Below are positions 34,896 to 41,842 of a stretch of DNA of 54,637 nt, in pieces. The position numbers were made by a program, and so were the translations under genes. The stretch comes from Collinsella aerofaciens. GTDB taxonomy: Bacteria; Actinomycetota; Coriobacteriia; Coriobacteriales; Coriobacteriaceae. Under the pieces are notes generated by a model. The model searched no databases. It had not been told where the DNA came from and saw nothing but the letters and a program-made list of their open reading frames with translations. The stretch spans positions 1 through 54,637 of the forward strand of contig RQAP01000023.1 in assembly GCA_008671135.1 (NCBI GenBank), read 5' to 3'. The first letter of the stretch is position 1, and every line of letters starts with the position of its first letter.

Positions 34896-36155
34896 ATGAA
34901 AATCGCTGTCGCCGGTACCGGCTATGTCGGCCTGTCCCTCGCCGTACTTCTTTCGCAGTACAACGAGGTGCACGCGCTGGACATCGTGCCCGAGAAGGTC
35001 GAGAAGATCAACAACTACCAGTCGCCCATCCAGGACGACGAGATCGAGCGCTTCCTGGCAGAGGCCAAGGCGGGGGAGCGCGAGCTCGACCTGCACGCCA
35101 CCGTGGACGTGGCCGAGGCCTACACGGACGCCGACTACGCCGTGATCGCCACGCCCACCAACTACGACTCGGACAGGAATTTCTTCGACACGAGCTCCGT
35201 CGAGGCCGCCATCGCCGCCGTTCGCTCGGTGAACCCGGACGCCTGGATCGTCATCAAGTCGACCATCCCCGTTGGCTACACCGCGGGCCTGCGCGAGAGG
35301 CTCGGCGACAGCAAGATCTTCTTCAGCCCCGAGTTCCTGCGCGAGAGCAAAGCGCTCTACGACAACCTGCACCCCAGCCGCATCGTGGTTGGCGCGCCGA
35401 AGGACGACCCTGAGGCCGTCGCCGCGGCGGAGAAGTTCGCCGGCCTGCTCGCCCAGGGCGCCGACCCCTCCGAGCTGGAGCGCGTGAACGCCGACGGCTC
35501 CAGGGGCATCCCGGAGCTCGTGCTGGGAACCACCGAGGCAGAGGCCGTGAAGCTCTTCGCCAACACCTACCTGGCGCTGCGCGTGGCCTACTTCAACGAG
35601 CTCGACACCTACTGCGAGGTCCGCGGGCTCAACACCCGCGACGTCATCGACGGCGTGTGCCTGGAGCCGCGCATCGGCTCCCACTACAACAACCCCAGCT
35701 TCGGCTACGGCGGCTACTGTCTCCCCAAGGACACCAAGCAGCTGCTCGCCAACTACAAGGACGTGCCGCAGAACCTGATCGAGGCCATCGTGGAGGCCAA
35801 CCGCACCCGAAAGGACTTCGTGGCCGACGAGGTGCTGCAGATGGTGTGGGACCGCGTCTACGAGGGCAAGGAGAAGCCGGTCGTGGGCGTCTACCGCCTG
35901 ACGATGAAGTCCAACTCCGACAACTTCCGCGCGAGCTCCATCCAGGGCGTCATGAAGCGCGTGAAGGCCAAGGGCGTGTCCGTTGTGGTCTACGAGCCCA
36001 CGCTGGACGCGCCGGAGTTCTTCGGCTCCGAGGTGACCCACGACCTGGAGGCCTTCAAGGCCGGCTGCGACGTGATCGTCGCCAACCGCTGGAGCGATGA
36101 GCTCGCGGACGTGGCGGACAAGGTGTACACGCGGGATTTGTTTAAGCGGGATTAG
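34896..36155 (+). CDS. ugd: UDP-glucose 6-dehydrogenase
   Basis: Oxidises UDP-glucose to UDP-glucuronate with two NAD molecules, supplying acidic sugar for the surface polymer. The 419-residue product starts with the Rossmann motif MKIAVAGTGYVGLSLAVLL. It has the middle-domain block ANTYLALRVAYFNELDTYCE, and the active site FGYGGYCLPKDTKQL holds the catalytic cysteine. GC content and codon use are far higher than in the glycosyltransferases just upstream, so it probably has a separate origin and is a conserved cluster end. ATG 34896 follows AGAAAGAAG; an in-frame ATG at 34866 is less likely. Confidence 0.95.
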   Translation: MKIAVAGTGYVGLSLAVLLSQYNEVHALDIVPEKVEKINNYQSPIQDDEIERFLAEAKAGERELDLHATVDVAEAYTDADYAVIATPTNYDSDRNFFDTSSVEAAIAAVRSVNPDAWIVIKSTIPVGYTAGLRERLGDSKIFFSPEFLRESKALYDNLHPSRIVVGAPKDDPEAVAAAEKFAGLLAQGADPSELERVNADGSRGIPELVLGTTEAEAVKLFANTYLALRVAYFNELDTYCEVRGLNTRDVIDGVCLEPRIGSHYNNPSFGYGGYCLPKDTKQLLANYKDVPQNLIEAIVEANRTRKDFVADEVLQMVWDRVYEGKEKPVVGVYRLTMKSNSDNFRASSIQGVMKRVKAKGVSVVVYEPTLDAPEFFGSEVTHDLEAFKAGCDVIVANRWSDELADVADKVYTRDLFKRD

Positions 36156-36212
36156 GGAAGAGGGCGGAACCAGGCTGATCCGCTTCAATCATTCGCTATT
36201 TTAACCGCGTCG

Positions 36213-36262
36213 AGGGCGGGGGTGTTCGGCATTAGCCGATACACCCCCGCCCTTCATTGTTC
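36213..36262 (+). terminator. Terminator of the polysaccharide cluster
   Basis: The strong stem gggcgggggtgt / acacccccgccc encloses a smaller tcggc / gccga stem and is followed by ttcattgttctt. It marks the end of the cluster after ugd. Confidence 0.85.
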
Positions 36263-36280
36263 TTCGCAGGTAAAATTCGC

Positions 36281-36709
36281 CTAATTCGAGCGATCGCTCA
36301 ACGTGATTCGTGCCTTGAAACCGGCTCCATATTCTCCCGCCCGTGCCTGGTCATCCAACTTGAAGCCGATGTTATACAGCTTCCCCGACTTCGTCTTCCG
36401 AACCAGGCCATGCTCCAACATGAATGCGACAACGAGGCGATGTGCTTCGACGTCGTCCAAGTTCAGGTAGAAGCAGGCGACGCCTCTGCCGTTCTCGATA
36501 ACGGACTCGAATGAGCTGTGCTTGCATTCCGCGACGACCATTCCGAGGGCCGCCTTGCGGCAGACTTCCTCCGCGAACTCGATATCGTTGAAGTAGAACA
36601 TCCATTTCCCGCACCTGCTCTCGTCTAGCGCAGGTGCCAGCTCGGTGTCGATGTAGAACGAACACCATGGGTTGTCCACCCTGACGATTCGGCCGTCTTC
36701 GCTCAGCAT
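36281..36709 (-). CDS. Unknown 142-residue protein downstream of a recombinase remnant
   Basis: I do not recognise this protein. Starting at ATG 36709 (GGAAGAG, 6 nt spacer) it reads MLSEDGRIVRVDNPWCSFY and contains an aromatic-rich segment (CGKWMFYFNDIEFAEEVCRK). It ends in a small basic domain with a winged-helix-like turn (VVAFMLEHGLVRKTKSGK). It is soluble and has no signal peptide. The frame is open upstream to 37111, but that part is a recombinase remnant followed by antisense of hsdS, so I do not include it. It converges on the cluster terminator. Confidence 0.6.
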   Translation of the reverse strand: MLSEDGRIVRVDNPWCSFYIDTELAPALDESRCGKWMFYFNDIEFAEEVCRKAALGMVVAECKHSSFESVIENGRGVACFYLNLDDVEAHRLVVAFMLEHGLVRKTKSGKLYNIGFKLDDQARAGEYGAGFKARITLSDRSN

Positions 36710-36721
36710 CGTCTTCTCTTC

Positions 36722-36945
36722 CATCCATGCCTCATATGGTTTGAGGGTGCTTTCGTAGTACGCGATTGTTCTCGGAGAGCACCCCTCGACTTCCTTGTCG
36801 GTAAGGAAGAGACCGAGTAGACTCGAGTTGCTGGGCACGCTGCTTTCGGCATGGCTACACATAGTGCTTTCGAGCACTGCTTTTAAGATTGCTTTATCTG
36901 CAGATAGTCTAGAACCGGCTACATCTGTGTTAGAACCATATTGAT
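36722..36945 (-). pseudogene. N-terminal fragment of a tyrosine recombinase (XerC-like)
   Basis: The frame upstream of the 142-residue gene reads LLGLFLTDKEVEGCSPRTIA then YYESTLKPYEAWMEE. This is the SAM-like core-binding N-terminal domain of phage-type integrases. The catalytic domain (R..HxxR..Y) is missing. In Coriobacteria and related gut bacteria such recombinases sit between alternative hsdS genes and invert them. Its position beside an hsdS fragment fits that arrangement, now broken. Confidence 0.7.
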
Positions 36946-36960
36946 CATCGCTTCCACCGG

Positions 36961-37710
36961 GGGCTCCTTTCCCCTTGGTTCGATGGAAACAATTCTGAAG
37001 TGCAGGCCTATGTTCCGGTAAATGATTATTTAGCTGAACTCGGAGAAGCCCTTTTTGCTCAAACAATTGAAGAGAACAAGCGAGAAAATCATTACCGTTC
37101 AGTCGAGTCATTCTGCGAAGTCAAGGGCGGTTAGAGGCTCCCTAAAGGTTCAGAGCTAATTGCAGAGGCAAACTCTCATCCATATATTCGAGTCCGCGAC
37201 TTAAACAACGCTTCTGTTCTCTTACTCACTTCGGAAATGCTATATATCGACGATGAAACACGATCTAATATTTCGCGCTACGTTGTCAACACTGGCGATC
37301 TAATTGTTTCCGTTGTCGGAACGATTGGCCTTACGGCGTATATCGGAAAAACGCTCGATGAGGCAAACCTCACAGAGAATTGCAACAAACTTACTTCGTT
37401 TAAAGGCGACTTTGCGGCGTGGTCGTATTTCTTTCTTCGTAGCTCAATGGGCATGGAAGCTATTAGGCTTGGAACTGTTGGTGCCGTTCAGACCAAGCTT
37501 GCATTAAAAAACATTAAGTCGATGAACGTCCCGTTTGCTCCAGCTTGTGCAATAGAAAGAACGACTTCGACGCTCAATGGTATTCTTGAGCTCATATAGG
37601 CTAATATACTCAAGTCGTAGGCTCTTGGCGAACTGCGTGACGCATTGCTTCCCAAACTCATGTAGGGCGAAATCGACGTCTCTCAGTTTGGCGCTGTTCG
37701 GATGGATTAG
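36961..37710 (+). pseudogene. hsdS: Broken type I restriction specificity gene (hsdS)
   Basis: One reading frame carries S-subunit sequence interrupted by stops. It runs NDYLAELGEALFAQTIEENK, ESFCEVKGG, a TAG at about 37132, then RLPKGSELIAEANSHPYIRV and RDLNNASVLLLTSEMLYIDD. Next come TGDLIVSVVGTIGLTAYIGK and AVQTKLALKNIKSMNVPFAP. After ELI (37597) two further stops occur before ALGELRDALLPKLM. The pattern is a target-recognition domain followed by the conserved helix. It lacks a start, and hsdM and hsdR are absent from the window. It is divergent from the recombinase fragment. Confidence 0.8.
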
Positions 37711-37740
37711 GTATAGAGCGCTATGGCAGGGGGGGCGAAG

Positions 37741-38592
37741 ATGATGATTGTTGTAAATGAATCGGCTGCTGCTTCATATCTATACCTAATGGGATTAACC
37801 ATAGACGAAGAGCTGCCGCTTACGCAACACCTCTCTCTATTGCCGGCCACGTGCAAGGCCTCGCCGGACGACATGATAAATTCTGTGATGAAATATGGCA
37901 GCGGAGATGAGACCGATTTAGGTGTCTTGATTGCCGTCCTTAGGAAAACTACAGCTCAGTTGCGCGTTGTTGGAGAGGGCAAAGAGCTTGCAGTTCGAGT
38001 TTGGAATGCCCAATCTGCAATAGTTCTATTGTCCGCGCTTTTGAATTGCGAATTGTATTGGCATGTTCAGAGCGATTCGCGGACAGAAGATTTTTCGCCA
38101 TGCTCGGCAATCAATGTTGTTCTTTCTACAAGGTTGTTCATTCCAAGAAAATTGAAAGTGATCAACGATTCAGAGAAGCAGTGGATGAGACAGCATTATC
38201 GGGACGCATGGGAACTGTTTGATAAAAACACGCGATTTGAGACCGCGGTGAATTCCTTGTGGAGCTACAAGCAATCGCTTCGACCTTCAGTTCAAATGGC
38301 GATTATATGGGCTGGGATTGAGTCATTGTTTGGAGTCCGGAGCGAACTTGTTTTTCGTGTCAGTACTCTCGCAGCTTTGTTTCTTGGAGGAGGCAAGCAA
38401 AAACAGCAAGAAATAAAGAAACTATATAGAGCAAGGTCAGAAGCCGTTCATGAGGGAAAACAACCTTCTGAGTCTTGTGTTTCCGATTCTGCAAAATTAT
38501 TGCAAGCGCTAATCTTGGAATGCGTCGAACGGGGCTGTTTACCAAATGAGGACGGTTTGCTTTTCGGATTCGAAGAAGGATCGGCTAAATAA
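37741..38592 (+). CDS. HEPN-domain (Apea-like) protein
   Basis: A 283-residue soluble protein. The C-terminal part reads MAIIWAGIESLFGVRSELVF, VSTLAALFLGGGKQKQQEI, LYRARSEAVHEGKQ. RSEAVH (residues about 232-237) is an R-x4-H motif of HEPN ribonucleases, in a context typical of Apea-like HEPN proteins that cluster with defence genes. The N-terminal 150 residues are unrecognised. The start may be 37741, 37744 or 37723; a GGGGGGG run serves as ribosome site for the first two. It may be a toxin-type RNase or a stand-alone defence effector. No nucleotidyltransferase partner is adjacent. Confidence 0.65.
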   Translation: MMIVVNESAAASYLYLMGLTIDEELPLTQHLSLLPATCKASPDDMINSVMKYGSGDETDLGVLIAVLRKTTAQLRVVGEGKELAVRVWNAQSAIVLLSALLNCELYWHVQSDSRTEDFSPCSAINVVLSTRLFIPRKLKVINDSEKQWMRQHYRDAWELFDKNTRFETAVNSLWSYKQSLRPSVQMAIIWAGIESLFGVRSELVFRVSTLAALFLGGGKQKQQEIKKLYRARSEAVHEGKQPSESCVSDSAKLLQALILECVERGCLPNEDGLLFGFEEGSAK

Positions 38593-38621
38593 TCATTTAT
38601 CGCCCTACGAGTATTTGCAGA

Positions 38622-39094
38622 TGAGACACCGATGCGTTTCAGTTGCATTGCATAGACAAGATAACGAAAAAGCAGCAAATCAAGAATGGCGATTCGCAAA
38701 CATGGTTTATCCGGAGTTTTCACCAACCGCATCTTTGCGCGCCGCCTCAAATGAAACCCATAATGGAGTTTGGGCCATTCCAGAGTCACTTGCGCAAAGG
38801 TATTGCGAGTTTTTGGATCCAGTGATTTTGAGACGTAGCGTCGCCACTCAGACCGCGAACGCTTCATCGATCTGCAACTTCGGCAAAGCAAAAGGCCGAA
38901 CATATGACCATGTTTTGATTTATCCAGTTGCCGATATGGCCTCTTGGTTGCAAGATGCCTCGACGGATCTGAAGCCGCAGACACGCTCCAAGCTCTATGT
39001 TGCAATTACTAGGGCGAGGTTCAGCGCTGGCTTCGTGGTTGCTGACAATAAAATAAATGAGCTTCCAGACACGCTAAGCGTCTGGAAGCCATAA
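38622..39094 (+). pseudogene. C-terminal remnant of a UvrD/GajB-like helicase
   Basis: About 157 codons match the end of a superfamily I helicase of the kind found in Gabija-like defence loci. Visible parts are NQEWRFANMVYPEFSPTASL, the motif V-like CNFGKAKGRTYDHVLIYPVA and the motif VI-like SKLYVAITRARFSAGFVV. Walker A and the first helicase motifs are absent, and no upstream in-frame part exists because the HEPN gene ends just before. It is therefore a truncated gene. Open frame begins at 38546, overlapping the HEPN gene end. Confidence 0.7.
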
Positions 39095-39559
39095 ATCAAT
39101 CACGTGTTTGTTTGTCAGCAAAAGCGGATCCCTACGTGAACCTAAAGACGGCCTTGATCAGCCATCCGTTGAACCTGGAGATGCACTTACCAGTCAACTT
39201 CATCCATATCACCCCAATCCTCTGAAACAACTCTCATGTCACCCTTCTCTGGCTGCGTCTCGGTTGCGCCCAGCGCCTATTTGGCTACTTCCGCTTGTAT
39301 CCTGAGTAATAACCTCCGCTGCTGCAACCAAGGTGGCGAATTGCTGCCTTTGCCATATGGATCTGTATGTAAGTGCTTCGAGGTGATGATGCCGATCTCA
39401 CTTCAATTCATGGACGCATCGAAATAATAGGGCGGAGTCGCTCTCTCGATCCCGCCTCGCAAACCCGAATAGTTCTGACTTTCCCGTTATCCGGAACATC
39501 TGGGGAAGTTCGCGTCCCAGTCCGGAAAACCCAATGCCTGAAACGACGATGCCAAGGGG
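39095..39559. other. Gap with a decayed gene end
   Basis: No intact gene lies here. The minus-strand remnant at 39187-39412 is listed separately. The rest, about 39413-39559, shows nothing I recognise. Confidence 0.4.
39187..39412 (-). pseudogene. Unrecognised gene remnant with one internal stop
   Basis: A minus-strand frame reads IGIITSKHLHTDPYGKGSNS, WLQQRRLLLRIQAEVAK, a TAG, then ALGATETQPEKGDMRVVSED and WGDMDEVDW before TAA. The sequence looks like the acidic C-terminus of a real protein with a single in-frame stop, and no start is visible. I do not recognise the family; helicase or restriction subunit ends sometimes look like this. Confidence 0.4.
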
Positions 39560-40132
39560 TTACTCGGTCAGCTTCTTGCATCCGTGCCAGGTCAAGGGAA
39601 GGGGCAGCCTGTAGAACGAGGTTGGCTCCATAGGGATCTCCTCGAGCCTTCCGTTGCCCCGCCGAACCCATGAAGTTCCGCTTGCGTCGGTGAAAGCCGT
39701 TTCGGGTGCCGTGCGTACTCCCATTCCGTGCCCTTCCGTCGGGAGCCATATGCACCATGCTCCAGGAGGAAGCGTGCCGACGCAGACGCGGTTGGGATAA
39801 GCGGGGCGGTTATCCTCACCTTTGAAAGAGGGGCCGGCCCCGCTAATCCCGACGCAGGTGACGATTACGTCGTAGACGGGGGACTCGCTTTCGTTTCGAA
39901 GCACGACGAATTGCCAGACGAACCGATTGTCCTCGGGCTGATCAGTTCGGTTTCGATCCCCTTCGTACCATGCCGATATGCGGGATGGCTGATGCCGCTT
40001 GATGTCGTCCTCCCTGTTCTTTTTGCTCTGGTTACTTTGCCAGAGTGCAGCAATCAAGGCCCCCAAGGTAACGAGTCCGATGAATGCTTGGACAATCAGA
40101 TTGGCGATGTCTATATCGATATCAAAAGGCAC
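39560..40132 (-). CDS. Unknown membrane-anchored protein
   Basis: A 190-residue protein with one N-terminal membrane helix (IVQAFIGLVTLGALIAALWQ, residues about 12-31). A basic, charged linker follows (SKKNREDDIKRH) and then a soluble beta-rich domain (RFVWQFVVLRNESESPVYDV, GTLPPGAWCIWLPTEG). I do not recognise a family. Such small helix-plus-domain proteins are common in accessory islands. The likely start is GTG 40132 with only a weak ribosome site, and it overlaps the end of a possible upstream small frame by 22 nt. Composition is closer to core genes than to the flanking remnants. Confidence 0.55.
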   Translation of the reverse strand: MPFDIDIDIANLIVQAFIGLVTLGALIAALWQSNQSKKNREDDIKRHQPSRISAWYEGDRNRTDQPEDNRFVWQFVVLRNESESPVYDVIVTCVGISGAGPSFKGEDNRPAYPNRVCVGTLPPGAWCIWLPTEGHGMGVRTAPETAFTDASGTSWVRRGNGRLEEIPMEPTSFYRLPLPLTWHGCKKLTE

Positions 40133-40392
40133 TGGATGGTCACCAGCTTAGCGTCGTGGGGCGATAAATCTAACTCCGAATAATATAGGATGATCGATGG
40201 TTGCCCTTTCGTAAGACTCAAAGACCTAAAGAGCCAAAATACGTTACTCGTCGGTTCTGGCGTGGAATCTTTGGAGAGATGCATGGCGGCCCAAACGAGA
40301 CCCGCTATCGCTATGACATAGAGGATGTGAATGCCAGCTTGAAGATGCGAAATTCGAGATGCGAACCGTGAACACTGCTCATTTTCAGTCAA
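40111..40392 (-). CDS. Possible small membrane protein
   Basis: A 93-codon frame from TTG has one hydrophobic stretch (IHILYVIAIAGLVWAAMHLS). It overlaps the start of the 190-residue membrane protein by 22 nt on the same strand. A weak AGGGG lies upstream. It may be a real small partner gene or chance; I recognise nothing else in it. Confidence 0.25.
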   Translation of the reverse strand: MTENEQCSRFASRISHLQAGIHILYVIAIAGLVWAAMHLSKDSTPEPTSNVFWLFRSLSLTKGQPSIILYYSELDLSPHDAKLVTIQCLLISI

Positions 40393-40442
40393 CCCGACCC
40401 CTGCGACTCCAGTCGAGGCAATCGGCAGCCTATAAGAGAATC

Positions 40443-40882
40443 ATGGCTCTCCTCTATAAGGGGAAGGGGCTCGATTTAATGCGTGGCGTCTCTATCGATA
40501 TCGTGAACAGCATGGAAACCGCCCCAGATATCCAGCTTCCCGCAAAAGCCACTGCGAAAAAACGGGATACGAAAGGCATAAGTGGAGCTCGGTCATCAAC
40601 AAGATGCCTCTGCTGCCTGAATCGGACAGAGAAATTGGAGGCTTGACCCCCAGCGTCTGCTCAGCGGAATACGTTAAGAAAGTTGTCATCGAACAGGGTG
40701 AACTCCGTCATCGAATCGAATCTCATTGACTGGAATGCGTTCATTAATGATGACTTTGATGCCTATTTCAAAGCTGGTGCCATGGCTTTGCTGGACGCTA
40801 TTGAGTTCGCAATGGGCAAGTCCATCTCCGATAGGGGCACCGAGGAAACGGTAAAGAGATTTGGCTGCTCATTGGAATAAGA
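40443..40882 (+). pseudogene. Frameshifted C-terminus of a DUF262/HNH (GmrSD-like) protein
   Basis: Pieces in shifting frames match the end of DUF262 proteins. They are ALLYKGKGLDLMRGVSIDIV up to DIQL, then HCEKTGYERHKWSSVINK, MPLLPESDREIGGLTPS and KKVVIEQGELRHRIESH. A further shift gives LIDWNAFINDDFDAYFKAGA to the stop at 40880. The shift after DIQL falls where the catalytic HHIFP motif should be, so the nuclease centre is lost. This family restricts modified DNA (type IV). Only about the last 140 residues survive. Confidence 0.7.
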
Positions 40883-40922
40883 TGATTCTTAGCTCTGTTA
40901 TTGGTTGTAGAAAGAAGGCTTA

Positions 40923-41684
40923 ATGTCTGATTTTGAAATTTTGCTGCAGTTGTGCGAAACAGCAGACGAACTTTCAAAGAAATACATCAGCTCTAGTTCG
41001 CCTGATTTTAAAGCGTGGAAGACAAAGGCGGACAGGCTTTTAATTAGGCGATTTGGAGAAGACAGCTACGAATTTAATAGCTTTAACAAAATCCGCTACT
41101 CGTTGTCTATTTTCGCCTCCAGCACGCCCGAATCGGCTTTCGTTGATGCCTGTGCGGACGGCCTGCGCAAAGCAAAAGCTGTGCTGGAGACATACCTTGA
41201 TGAGTTTTCAGCCGAAGGGGAAACCGGATCGACTGCAAATGTCGGAGATTATTCGAAGGTATTTATCGTTCATGGCCACAACGGAGAGCTTAGAGAAAGG
41301 GTCGCGAGAATCATCGAAAGGCAGGGCCTGACGGCGGTAATCCTGAACGAGCAGTCAAATCAGGGCAAGACAATCATCGAAAAGCTGGAAATTGAAGGCG
41401 ATGCAGCAGGAGCGGTATGCCTTTTTACGGCGGACGACGAAGGAAGGGCCCAGGCAGAACAGTCGGCAAAGCCCAGGGCTAGACAGAATGTTGTATTTGA
41501 AGCCGGATACTTTATTGGTCGGCTTGGTAGAGAAAACGTTGCAATTCTCGTTGACAAAGGTATAGAGATTCCCTCCGATCTACAGGGTGTCGTATATACC
41601 GGATCAGACAATTGGGAGTTCGGCCTCTTGAAAGAACTCAAGTCCATGGGATATTCCATCGACTTTAATAAGATAGTTTTCTAA
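40923..41684 (+). CDS. TIR-like nucleotide-binding domain protein (PF10137 type)
   Basis: A 253-residue protein. The first ~110 residues are helical (FEILLQLCETADELSKKYIS). The rest is a TIR-like domain of the predicted nucleotide-binding type: KVFIVHGHNGELRERVARII near residue 112, QSNQGKTIIEKLE near 142, AVCLFTADDEGR, RQNVVFEAGYFIGRLGREN near 185, then DLQGVVYTGSDNW. TIR domains of this group occur in NAD-degrading anti-phage effectors. The second Glu of VVFEAGYFIG is a plausible catalytic residue. AAGAAGG lies 5 nt before ATG. It is followed within 160 nt by an HTH frame and a KAP ATPase on the same strand. Confidence 0.82.
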   Translation: MSDFEILLQLCETADELSKKYISSSSPDFKAWKTKADRLLIRRFGEDSYEFNSFNKIRYSLSIFASSTPESAFVDACADGLRKAKAVLETYLDEFSAEGETGSTANVGDYSKVFIVHGHNGELRERVARIIERQGLTAVILNEQSNQGKTIIEKLEIEGDAAGAVCLFTADDEGRAQAEQSAKPRARQNVVFEAGYFIGRLGRENVAILVDKGIEIPSDLQGVVYTGSDNWEFGLLKELKSMGYSIDFNKIVF

Positions 41685-41707
41685 CGGATACGGCAGCAGA
41701 CGACGAG

Positions 41708-41842
41708 ATGTGTTTTGTGGGAGCTGGCTTCGGAACAAAGAACAGACGAAGTTGCCAGGAGCTGGGAATGACGCAGCTCAACCTGACAGAGAAAATGCGG
41801 CTTTCTGAGGCCGCCGTGCGCAGCTACGAACTGGGGAGGTAG
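41708..41842 (+). CDS. Short XRE-type HTH ORF, possibly truncated
   Basis: A 44-codon frame ends QELGMTQLNLTEKMRLSEAA then VRSYELGR, the core helix-turn-helix of XRE/Cro regulators. A normal XRE protein is 65 residues or longer and this one lacks the last helices, so it may be a remnant. The stop TAG overlaps the GTG of the KAP gene (TAGTG), and its GGGGAGG serves as that gene's ribosome site. It may have been kept as a small coupled regulator or just as a leader. Confidence 0.4.
   Translation: MCFVGAGFGTKNRRSCQELGMTQLNLTEKMRLSEAAVRSYELGR

Noticed and set aside
34632..36188. A 518-codon minus-strand frame opposite ugd
   Set aside because: It is a Val/Gly/His-rich shadow of a very GC-rich gene with no recognisable domain.
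38622..39094. A complete Gabija system
   Set aside because: Only the helicase C-terminus is present and no OLD-type GajA nuclease lies nearby.
40923..41684. CBASS system based on the TIR protein
   Set aside because: No CD-NTase (cyclase) gene is found in the neighbourhood.
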